Positions 1-7,965 of a stretch of 42,455 nt of DNA are shown piece by piece (the stretch's first letter is position 1; the number at the start of each line of letters is the position of its first letter). This DNA is from Rhodospirillales bacterium. Lineage in GTDB: Bacteria; Pseudomonadota; Gammaproteobacteria; Nevskiales; Nevskiaceae. The DNA is taken from assembly GCA_903970615.1 (NCBI GenBank), contig CAJCJH010000064.1, positions 1-42,455 on the forward strand, given 5' to 3'. The notes under the pieces are model-generated. The model was given only the letters and a program-made list of their open reading frames with translations. It was not told the DNA's origin and made no database searches. Made by a program: the position numbers and the translations under genes.

Positions 1-646
1 CAGGAGTTGCTTCGTCCGCAGGGTCCAAGACCTGCCTGTTCGGCAGATCGGCGATCCATGGAACCCAGACGTTTCGCCAACTTTCCGCGATACCTGAGAG
101 GTCCGAGGCCCACGCCCTATCGAGAGTCTCCGCAATGAGCGACAGGTCATCGAGCCGGGCGATCGCGCTCAGCGCTATTTCCGTCGAACCAGGCACACGC
201 TGCCGATCAAGACCTCGAATGAATGAGCCGAGTTGATCTATCGAGGCAGCGGGAACTTTTCTGCGGCGATGACCAAGGCGCGACCAACAAACTAAAACAA
301 ATAATCCGCGAAGACGTTCATGTTCGGGCGGCGGAATTGGGTGCTGTGTTGCAAGCGTGGCTGATCGCGGGAACAGTTCGGTCCTACCACGAAAATCCAA
401 CCGCCGCCTGTCCAGCGCCGCAAGTTCTCTAAGCCCTTTGCGAATCTCAAATCCGGGAACCGAGGTCGCGCGTTCAAACAGCCATGGGGCTTCCTGCTCG
501 ATACTCAGTAATCTGCTACAAATTGCTGGCACCAGCGAGGTATTGGGTACTTTGAGCGAAAGCAGTAGTTCTCGAATGGCGTCGCGGCCCGGCAATCGGC
601 CTGAAAGCTGGTCTACGACCTTCTGCAAAGCCGGGTCTTTAGTCAT
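1..646 (-). CDS. Unknown island protein, N-terminal 215 residues (gene runs off the left edge)
   Basis: An open frame starts at ATG 646-644 and reads leftwards without a stop to the window edge, so only the N-terminal part is visible. I checked every codon of the frame for stops. A plausible ribosome site, GAGG, lies 8 nt upstream of the ATG. The protein begins MTKDPALQKVVDQLSGRL and is soluble, with no signal peptide or membrane segment. It looks mostly helical, with leucine-rich helices (for example IRELLLSLKV, IRKGLRELAALDRRR, ALSAIARLDDLSLIAETL) that could form a helical-repeat fold. I do not recognise the family. It is the first gene inside the island, reading inwards from the attachment site. 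That position can hold a recombination or maintenance gene, but no catalytic motif is visible in this part. Codon use is less GC-biased than in the core genes. Confidence 0.75.
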   Translation of the reverse strand, partial: MTKDPALQKVVDQLSGRLPGRDAIRELLLSLKVPNTSLVPAICSRLLSIEQEAPWLFERATSVPGFEIRKGLRELAALDRRRLDFRGRTELFPRSATLATQHPIPPPEHERLRGLFVLVCWSRLGHRRRKVPAASIDQLGSFIRGLDRQRVPGSTEIALSAIARLDDLSLIAETLDRAWASDLSGIAESWRNVWVPWIADLPNRQVLDPADEATP

Positions 647-928
647 ACAACAGCCTCAGTTCGATGGGATGGCAATATTAAATTGGACAAGTCCTATCAG
701 TTACCCAGAGGCATCGTCCGATCCAGTCAACGGAGAAAAGGTCATCCCAACCCGTCGAGATGGGCTGCATTTGAGATTCAATCGCCCTTTTCACTGGGCT
801 TAATTAGATAAATACTACCTCGGAACTGTCTTAAAGGACTCGATCCAAGTTAGTGATTACAAGCTTGGAATCGGAAATAGCGTAACTTAGCATCACCCTA
901 AATCGCTATGTATCATTGTTCAGATAAA
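647..928. other. Non-coding island terminus between the unknown gene and the attachment site
   Basis: About 280 bp of AT-rich DNA lies between the start of the inward-reading unknown gene and the tRNA fragment. No supported gene is present. A 44-codon plus-strand frame ending at 803 has no convincing ribosome site. The segment must hold the promoter of the minus-strand gene, but I could not pick convincing -35/-10 boxes. The only structure I see is the imperfect inverted repeat at 841-873. Confidence 0.6.
841..873. repeat. Imperfect inverted repeat near the island boundary
   Basis: CGATCCAAG at 841-849 is the reverse complement of CTTGGAATCG at 864-873 except for one bulged base, with a 14-nt spacer. 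It lies about 55 bp from the tRNA fragment. That is within the range where integrase arm sites or excisionase sites are found in tRNA-targeting elements, but no such role is shown. It could also be chance or a weak hairpin. Confidence 0.35.
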
Positions 929-975
929 CCCTCCGAAGGAAGAAGTCAGAGGTTCGAATCCTCTCGGGCGCACCA
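929..975 (+). other. Attachment site: 3' fragment of tRNA-Arg(CCG)
   Basis: The tRNA-like parts can be read directly. The anticodon loop is at 931-937 with anticodon CCG (933-935), and the 3' anticodon strand GGAAG is at 938-942. A 5-nt variable loop follows at 943-947. A perfect 5-bp T stem (948-952 with 960-964) encloses the TTCGAAT loop. The 3' acceptor strand CGGGCGC is at 965-971, with discriminator A and an encoded CCA at 973-975. Upstream, only C929 and C930 still pair with the 3' anticodon strand. The next three bases (AAA) do not, and there is no D arm or 5' acceptor strand. So this is not a tRNA gene but the 47-nt 3' end duplicated by integration. It marks one att boundary of the island. 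A degenerate tRNA pseudogene is less likely because the retained half is intact. Confidence 0.88.
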
Positions 976-1010
976 TTTATACGTCCATTGATGACCGAAG
1001 ATGTGCAGAT

Positions 1011-1034
1011 AACCGCGCTTTTGCGCGGTTTTTT
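1011..1034 (+). terminator. Rho-independent terminator of the original tRNA-Arg gene
   Basis: AACCGCGC (1011-1018) and GCGCGGTT (1023-1030) form a perfect 8-bp stem with a TTTT loop. The stem is followed on the plus strand by further T residues to 1034. The T tract is only on the plus strand, so it ends transcription coming from the left. It sits 35 nt after the CCA of the tRNA fragment, so it is most simply the terminator of the ancestral tRNA transcript, left on the chromosomal side of the island. No gene is seen between 1035 and 1220. Confidence 0.85.
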
Positions 1035-1220
1035 GTTGGGTTTCGGTTTTTCTCCGTCCACCACCGTTCAAGGGAATCCACGGCTTGAATCGGGTAAGAA
1101 GTCGGGTAACTTGAAGCGTAAGCACTTCTTCCGGACAGAGTTACGCGGCATGCAGTGCTTCGCATATCTCGTCCAGATCAGTCTCCACTACTCCAAACAA
1201 AACAGCATCGACACGACCAC

Positions 1221-2084
1221 TCAACCGAGCGACTGAATCGGAAATCGCTTTGACGGATTGACGATCTGGTTTTGCGCGGCGACCAGCGGCAGATCGCGCG
1301 CGCCGGCCTCAGTGCGTTGGACCAAGCCATACAGTGTAGCGACCGCATGTTCCAGCGCCTGCGGCAAATCGGCGCCGCGCAAACGCGCGCCCAGCAGCAC
1401 GGCGGAAAATACATCGCCCATGCCGTTCGGCAGCGGCTGCAGGTCCAGATAAGGCGTCAACACGCGCCACGCCTGTGTCGCAGTCACCGCCAGCGTTGCC
1501 AGAACTCCGCTGGCGATTTCCGGCGTGCGCAAGCTGGTGATGACGACCGCGCTGAGGCCGCATTGCGCGATCATTGCGCGCGCGGCCGCAATCGCGTCTT
1601 CGGTGGAAGTCAGCTGATGGCCGCAGAGCAACTCGAATTCAAACTGATTCGGCGTGATGATATCGGCGGCAGGCAGCGCCGATGCGCGTAAAAAATCCGG
1701 AATTCCGGCGCGCACAAAAATGCCTCGGCCGACATCACCCATCACCGGATCGCACAGATAAATCGCATCCGGATTGGCGCGTTTGACTCGGCCCACCGCG
1801 TCGACGATCGCCGCACCGGTAGCCGCATCGCCGAGATAGCCGGACAGCACCGCCGCACAACGCGCCAGCACGCCGCGCGCGGCCAGCCCGTTGAGCACGT
1901 CGCGGACATGTTCCGCGCCGAACAGCTGGCCGGTGAATTCGCCGTAACCGGTGTGATTGGAAAATTGCACCGTATGGATCGCCACTACTTCGACGCCGAG
2001 ACATTGCAGCGGAAACACAGCGGCAGCGTTGCCGACATGGCCATAGGCAACGTGCGATTGAATTGACAGGATCAGGGGGATCAT
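1221..2084 (-). CDS. pdxY: Pyridoxal kinase PdxY
   Basis: PdxY phosphorylates pyridoxal with ATP in the vitamin B6 salvage pathway in the cytoplasm. The 287-residue protein starts MIPLILSIQSHVAYGHVGN, the characteristic PdxK/PdxY N terminus. It has TVQFSNHTGYGEFTG, the CDPVMGD segment, and PNGMGDVFSA near the C terminus, which is the ribokinase-family anion hole with its catalytic aspartate. Length is normal for the family. I took ATG 2084; a TTG one codon upstream is possible. No strong Shine-Dalgarno is visible. It is divergent from the DUF4124 gene, sharing a 183-bp intergenic region, and its 3' end faces the tRNA remnant. PdxY rather than PdxK is based on overall resemblance. Confidence 0.93.
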   Translation of the reverse strand: MIPLILSIQSHVAYGHVGNAAAVFPLQCLGVEVVAIHTVQFSNHTGYGEFTGQLFGAEHVRDVLNGLAARGVLARCAAVLSGYLGDAATGAAIVDAVGRVKRANPDAIYLCDPVMGDVGRGIFVRAGIPDFLRASALPAADIITPNQFEFELLCGHQLTSTEDAIAAARAMIAQCGLSAVVITSLRTPEIASGVLATLAVTATQAWRVLTPYLDLQPLPNGMGDVFSAVLLGARLRGADLPQALEHAVATLYGLVQRTEAGARDLPLVAAQNQIVNPSKRFPIQSLG

Positions 2085-2267
2085 CAATCAATAATTTGGC
2101 AGAAGTCTCGATCGAAGCCCGGGCAGGCTTGCGAACTGCAACAGTGTCATTGTGGCCGATCGCGGGTCGGCAGCGGAATGCCGAAAATCATCAGAAATCC
2201 CCATTTCGGTTTTTCGTCGCCCGCCAAGACCATTGCCGGTTAAGACGCCGCAAGTTATCGTTTGCCG

Positions 2268-2753
2268 ATGCGCCGACTCGCCATGCTCAGCCTGCTGCTT
2301 GCCACCGCCGTGCAGGCGGACGTTTATCGCTGGACCGACAAGAACGGCGTGGTTCACTACGCCGACAAGCCGCTGGTGCCCGAAGCCAAGCCGGCCGATT
2401 TGCCGAATCTGCAAACCTATCAGGCTGGCTCGCCGCCGCCGCTGATCGATCTGGCCGCCACGCCGCCGGCGCGCGGGCTCATCAACATCAGCTCGCCGGC
2501 CAGTGGCGCCTCTATCGACGATGCGGATGGCTTGACGATCGAAGTCGCTACCGAAATGGCGGACGGTCAGGGCGTGGTGTATTACCTCGATGGCGCGGCG
2601 CAGAACAAGACCCCGACACCTTCCACTGCGCTGCTCATCAGCAGTCTGAAACCGGGCGCGCATACCGTCACCGCCGCGCTGGTGGATACCAGCGGCCATG
2701 AGCTGGCACGCGCCGCGCCGGTGAAGATTTCCGTCAAGCCGGCGCCGCATTGA
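2268..2753 (+). CDS. DUF4124 domain periplasmic protein
   Basis: This is a small exported protein of 161 residues. A signal peptide (MRRLAMLSLLLATAVQA) is followed by the DUF4124 hallmark DVYRWTDKNGVVHYADKP at about residues 18-35. After it comes a proline-rich linker and an Ig-like beta-sandwich segment (residues about 75-160, containing SPASGASIDDADG and GAHTVTAALVDTSG). DUF4124 proteins are widespread in gamma- and betaproteobacteria and their function is not established. The ATG at 2268 puts the signal peptide at the N terminus; a TTG two codons upstream is less likely. It lies 52 bp before ntrB on the same strand. From memory, a DUF4124 gene next to glnA/ntrBC is a recurring arrangement, so co-transcription with ntrBC is likely, but that does not prove a role in nitrogen control. 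Confidence 0.85.
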   Translation: MRRLAMLSLLLATAVQADVYRWTDKNGVVHYADKPLVPEAKPADLPNLQTYQAGSPPPLIDLAATPPARGLINISSPASGASIDDADGLTIEVATEMADGQGVVYYLDGAAQNKTPTPSTALLISSLKPGAHTVTAALVDTSGHELARAAPVKISVKPAPH

Positions 2754-2805
2754 GCTTGCGCCAAGCCACGGCGCAATCATTACCCAATTTGCGGAAATCC
2801 TGCCG

Positions 2806-3874
2806 ATGAAATTTCCCGGTCTGAAGCGCGTCGCGCCGGCCTCGGTGCTGGATGGCCTCAGCACCGCGGTGATCGCGCTGGATCAATCGCTGCGCGTGGC
2901 CTATCTCAACTCCGCCAGCGAAACGCTGTTCAGCGTCAGCCGCAAGCATGCGTTCGGATTGCCGGTGGCGCAGGCGCTGCCGCACTTCAGCGCGATCGAA
3001 GCGCGACTGCGGCGAGCGCTGGAAAACGGCAGCGGTTTCATCGAACGCGAACTGCGTCTGCGGCGCAGTGGCGAGGAGCCGATCGCGGTCGACTGCACGG
3101 TCACGCCGGTGACTTTGCCCGGCCCCGGCCTGCTGCTGGAAATGCTGCCGGTCGATCGCCACATGCGCATTTCGCGCGATGAATTGCTGCTCGCACAACA
3201 CGAAGTCAGCCGCGAACTCATCCGCGGCATGGCGCACGAAATCAAGAATCCGCTCGGCGGCATTCGCGGCGCGGCGCAACTGCTCGAAGCCGAATTTCCC
3301 GATTCCGAACACCGCGAATATACGCGCGTCATTATCCGCGAAGCCGATCGCCTGAAGAATCTGGTGAACCGCATGCTCGGCCCCAACAAGCTGCCCCAAA
3401 TGGCGCCGGTGAACGTGCATGAAGTGATCGAGCATGTGCGCCAATTGCTCGAAGCCGAGGCCAGCGACAAGATCGCGGTGACGCGCGATTACGATCCCAG
3501 CATTCCGGAAATCGTCGCCGATCGGGAACAGCTGATCCAGGCGCTGCTCAACATCACCCGCAACGCCCTGCAATCGCTCGACGGTCAGGATCAGAGCGGC
3601 AAGATCGTTTTGCGCACCCGCACGCGGCGCCAGTTCACCATCGGCGGGCAGCGTCACCGGCTGGTCGCACAGATCGATATCGAGGACGATGGCCCCGGAA
3701 TTCCCGAATCGCTGATGGAGCGGATATTCTTCCCGATGGTAACCACGCGCGCCGAAGGCACCGGACTTGGCCTGCCGATTGCTCAGTATCTGATTCACGC
3801 ACACGGCGGCTTGGTGGAATGCACCTCGCGTTCCGGGTGTACCGTGTTCTCGATTTTCCTGCCGCTTGATCTCG

Positions 3875-3894
<20 letters not shown>
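2806..3894 (+). CDS. ntrB: Nitrogen regulation sensor kinase NtrB (GlnL)
   Basis: This cytoplasmic histidine kinase/phosphatase sets the phosphorylation state of NtrC and is normally controlled by PII proteins. The 362-residue protein has an N-terminal PAS domain (about 12-120) and no membrane segment. The H-box is GMAHEIKNPLGG with phospho-acceptor His144. An HATPase domain follows with N-box ALLNITRNAL (Asn253), G1 box DDGPGIP (294-300) and G2 box GTGLGLPIAQ. All are classical NtrB features and the length is normal. The stop overlaps the ntrC start by 20 bp, implying translational coupling. The usual upstream partners glnA, glnK and amtB are not in this window. Instead the pair sits behind a DUF4124 gene and pdxY. 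Confidence 0.96.
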
Positions 3895-5329
<1,435 letters not shown>

Positions 5330-5364
5330 AACCTTCGTGATGCGCGATCGATGCCGCCTGGTCG

Positions 5365-6561
5365 ATGTCTGAAATCACCGCAACGATTATCCAACACGAA
5401 GTGACCGGCGCGGCTTCTGGCAAGCAGTCCGGCGAAGAATCCATCGACGCTGAAGGCGCCGTTCGTTTGGCATCGCTCGTTGTGCCTCCTGCCGATTCGA
5501 CCGGTTCAGTCCGGCCCGATTCTCCGCCGATCGGCTTTCTGGAACGGCTGCCGAAATGGCTGATCTGCGTGCCGCTGCTGCTGCAATGGATCGCGCTGGG
5601 CCTGCGCCACCGCAGTTTCATGCTGCCTTCGCTGGCGAATCCGAAGATCACCGCGGGCGGGCTGCTCGGCGAAGGCAAAAGCGAATATTTCGCAGCGATG
5701 GGCCCGCACGGCCGCGCCGCCACTGCGGTCAATGGCGTGTTCGTCGTCAACGCCGGCAGCGCCAGCGACGAAGCGCGCGCCTGCATGCAGCGCTTGGGCC
5801 TGGCTTTCCCGATCATCGCCAAGCCGGACGTCGGCTGGTGCGGCTTCGGCGTACGCAAGATCGAATCGGCTGTCGAACTCGATGCCTATCTGCGCGCATT
5901 TCCGCTCGGCGAGCGCGTGGTGCTGCAGAAATATGTGGCGCAGCCCGGCGAAGCCGGTGCGTTTTATGTGCGACGTCCGGGTGAACAAACCGGCGGCATC
6001 ATCGGCCTGGCGCTGCGCGAATTTCCGCGCGTGATCGGCGACGGCCGCAGTAGCATGGCGCAACTGCTGGCGGCGAATCCCCGCACCGCGCGGCTGACAC
6101 GCGACGGCCTGCACGATTTCCAATACGCTCCCGATGAGGTGCCCGACGCATGCCGCGTAGTGCGGCTGGCGACGATCGGCTCGACGCGCGTCGGCGGCTT
6201 ATACCGCGATGGCGCGCGGCTGATTACGCCTGCGCTGAGCGCCGCGATCGACGCCATTGCCGGCGAAATGGATTTCCACTTCGGCCGCTTCGATCTGCGC
6301 TTTGCCACCGAGGCCGCATTGCAGGCCGGGCAGTTCAGCATCATCGAAGTCAACGGCGCAGGTTCCGAGGCGATCGAGGCTTGGGATCCGGCAACACCAC
6401 CACTGACTGCATTCGGCAAGATTTTCGCCAAGCAGCGCCTGCTGTTCGAGATTAGCGCAGCGCATCGACGGCGTGGCTTGCGGCCGATCGGGATGCTGCA
6501 ATTGCTGCGGCTGCACCTGCGTCAGCAGAAATTGATCCTGCAATATCCGCCATCGAACTGA
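5365..6561 (+). CDS. Membrane-anchored ATP-grasp ligase-like protein
   Basis: The 398-residue protein has a disordered N terminus (1-55). One hydrophobic segment (about 65-80, WLICVPLLLQWIALGL) is followed by the motif RHRSFMLPSLANP and then GGLLGEGKSEYFAAMG. The rest resembles an ATP-grasp domain. It has a lysine in IIAKPDVGWCGFGV (about 151-163), GERVVLQKYV, and near the end GRFDLRF and FSIIEVNGAGSEA, whose Glu and Asn fit the Mg-ATP ligands. ATP-grasp enzymes join a carboxylate to an amine or thiol through an acyl phosphate; the substrate here is unknown. Similar membrane-linked proteins are often labelled D-Ala-D-Ala-ligase-like, which I would not adopt. It starts 35 bp after ntrC on the same strand and ends 20 bp from a convergent methyltransferase gene. 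Confidence 0.8.
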   Translation: MSEITATIIQHEVTGAASGKQSGEESIDAEGAVRLASLVVPPADSTGSVRPDSPPIGFLERLPKWLICVPLLLQWIALGLRHRSFMLPSLANPKITAGGLLGEGKSEYFAAMGPHGRAATAVNGVFVVNAGSASDEARACMQRLGLAFPIIAKPDVGWCGFGVRKIESAVELDAYLRAFPLGERVVLQKYVAQPGEAGAFYVRRPGEQTGGIIGLALREFPRVIGDGRSSMAQLLAANPRTARLTRDGLHDFQYAPDEVPDACRVVRLATIGSTRVGGLYRDGARLITPALSAAIDAIAGEMDFHFGRFDLRFATEAALQAGQFSIIEVNGAGSEAIEAWDPATPPLTAFGKIFAKQRLLFEISAAHRRRGLRPIGMLQLLRLHLRQQKLILQYPPSN

Positions 6562-6580
6562 GCCGGTCGCGGCTGTTATA

Positions 6581-7531
6581 TCAACCGTCTTCCCGGGATT
6601 CTTTTGTCGCCACCAAACCGACCGCCGCGATGCGATCGGCATTGCGATAACACGGCCGGTCGAGTTCTTCGCCAAACACGTCCGGATCGATTTCACGATA
6701 ACGCCAGTCGCAGTTCGACTGCGCCAGCAAAGGTTTCAATGCCTGCAGAAACGGGTCTTCGCCGGCGACGATTGCAACGCCGGTATAGAGCAAAAATCTG
6801 CCGCCGGCATTCAGCCGTTGCAACGCCTGTTCAGCGATGCGCAGACTTAGATCAAAGCCGAGCGCGCCGCCGCCATGCCGGTACGCGCGCTGTTGATCGT
6901 CGTTCAGATACGGCGGATTGGATATCAACAGATCGAACCTGCCAGGTACCTGCGCAAGCACATCACTGCGCAGGGTTTCGACTGCGATATTGGCCGCGCC
7001 TGCGTTGACGCGCGCGAGCAGCAAGGCCGCCGGATTGATGTCGGTGAGCAGCACTTGCGGCTTGACTAAAAACCGCGCAGCGAAGATGCCGCCAGCACCG
7101 CTGCCGCAGCCGATATCCGCCATGCGCAAGCCTTCTTTCAGCTGCGATGACGCACGCAATTCTGCCGCGATGAAGTTGCAGAAACGATAAGTATCCGGCC
7201 CGAAAAAAACCGCGTCCGCCGCCGCGGTGGGATAGGCCGAATGCAGATAAAGCTGATCGTCGAGACTCGACACGCGCACCGTGCTGCGCCAGCCATCGGC
7301 CTGCTCGCACAGCACTTCGGCAGCGCGCATCAGCTGCCAGATTTCGGGATCGACCGCGTCGGCTGCGAACGGCAAGCTCCAGCCGAAAATATCGACGAGC
7401 GACTGCGCGCTGCGCTTGTGCTCGCGCGAGATCACGCGGCCATGCGTCAAGGGTGTGGGCGTGACGAAACGATAGCCGCAGGCGCGCAAGCCCGAGAGCA
7501 GCGCCAGCAGCGCGCGTTCGCGGGGCGTCAT
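6581..7531 (-). CDS. Class I SAM methyltransferase with NPPY motif
   Basis: The 316-residue protein has an N-terminal domain of about 130 residues with the conspicuous stretches FGWSLPF (49-55), SLDDQLYLHSAYPT (89-102) and VFFGPDTYRF (108-117). A Rossmann methyltransferase domain follows with SAM-binding DIGCGSGAGG (139-148), acidic DIN (164-166) and NPPY (205-208). NPPY is typical of enzymes that methylate planar nitrogen, such as adenine N6 or glutamine N5 (PrmC, RlmG-like). It is not PrmC itself, since the N-terminal half differs. Target unknown. It is convergent with the ATP-grasp gene and its leader (7532-7660) contains crossing inverted repeats. Start ATG 7531 gives the longest sensible product; no strong ribosome site is visible. 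Confidence 0.82.
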   Translation of the reverse strand: MTPRERALLALLSGLRACGYRFVTPTPLTHGRVISREHKRSAQSLVDIFGWSLPFAADAVDPEIWQLMRAAEVLCEQADGWRSTVRVSSLDDQLYLHSAYPTAAADAVFFGPDTYRFCNFIAAELRASSQLKEGLRMADIGCGSGAGGIFAARFLVKPQVLLTDINPAALLLARVNAGAANIAVETLRSDVLAQVPGRFDLLISNPPYLNDDQQRAYRHGGGALGFDLSLRIAEQALQRLNAGGRFLLYTGVAIVAGEDPFLQALKPLLAQSNCDWRYREIDPDVFGEELDRPCYRNADRIAAVGLVATKESREDG

Positions 7532-7965
7532 CTTGAGTTCATCGTGTTGAACGGATCGGCATCGTCACGGCTCACAGCTTAAGGTTTCGGATCAGACCTC
7601 GCCGTGCCGGATTTCTTCGATGCCGCCTTGGTCAGAAGCGCGGACCTTAAGCGCGGCGAGTGAACCTAAACAAATTTTCCGGATCGATATTGAGCAGCCG
7701 GATTCGGTGACTTTTCAGCCCATCCGTTTTTTATCCATTCGCTTCTCCATTGGTTGGTCGAAGAACGGCTGCGAAGGTCGGCTGTGAATATTCGGCCAAT
7801 CATCGCAACCCATCGCCGGCCACTTCAATGGGGCGATCGGGCAAGGTCAACAGGGTGCTCATATCAACCAATCCAGAACCATGACTGCAAGTTCGCGCGC
7901 CGGGCAAAGCTGGGTCTCGCGCTCAAAACCTGTGTGGATACCAGCATTTGCAGGGAACCACGACG
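7532..7965. other. 434-bp gene-free gap between divergent methyltransferase and ABC transporter genes
   Basis: No gene is supported here. Frames running through it lack ribosome sites and family resemblance. It must carry both divergent promoters. The notable content is a pair of crossing inverted repeats at 7577-7660, close to the methyltransferase start. A pyrimidine-rich stretch lies around 7710-7745. No terminator or known riboswitch was recognised. Confidence 0.6.
7577..7660 (-). repeat. Two crossing inverted repeats in the methyltransferase leader
   Basis: GCTTAAGGT (7577-7585) is the perfect complement of ACCTTAAGC (7644-7652), extendable by two G-U pairs. CTCGCCG (7598-7604) is the perfect complement of CGGCGAG (7654-7660). 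The arms are ordered A, B, A', B', so the two stems interlock: either alternative pairings or a pseudoknot-like fold. On the minus strand they would lie 46-129 nt upstream of the methyltransferase start codon. A regulatory role is inference. Confidence 0.4.

Larger units (their letters stand above)
1..928. mobile_element. Right end of a genomic island integrated at a tRNA-Arg(CCG) gene
   Basis: Everything left of the tRNA 3' fragment at 929-975 appears to be inserted DNA. Seen: base use is clearly more AT-rich than in the genes after 1220. The partial gene here uses codons such as TTA, AGA, ATA and GTA that are scarce in the core genes. The segment ends exactly where the tRNA homology begins. 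Known: many integrative elements with tyrosine recombinases insert in tRNA 3' halves and duplicate that 3' portion at their far end. Inferred: the element continues left of the window, with its integrase, its cargo and the intact tRNA-Arg outside view. Only one boundary is visible, so element type and size are unknown. Confidence 0.75.

Noticed and set aside
929-975. Complete tRNA gene
   Set aside because: Only the 3' half is present; the 5' acceptor strand and D arm are missing and most of the 5' anticodon strand does not pair.
6561-6580. Bidirectional terminator between the ATP-grasp and methyltransferase genes
   Set aside because: The AGCCG/CGGCT stem is only 5 bp, overlaps the ATP-grasp stop codon and lacks T tracts on either strand.
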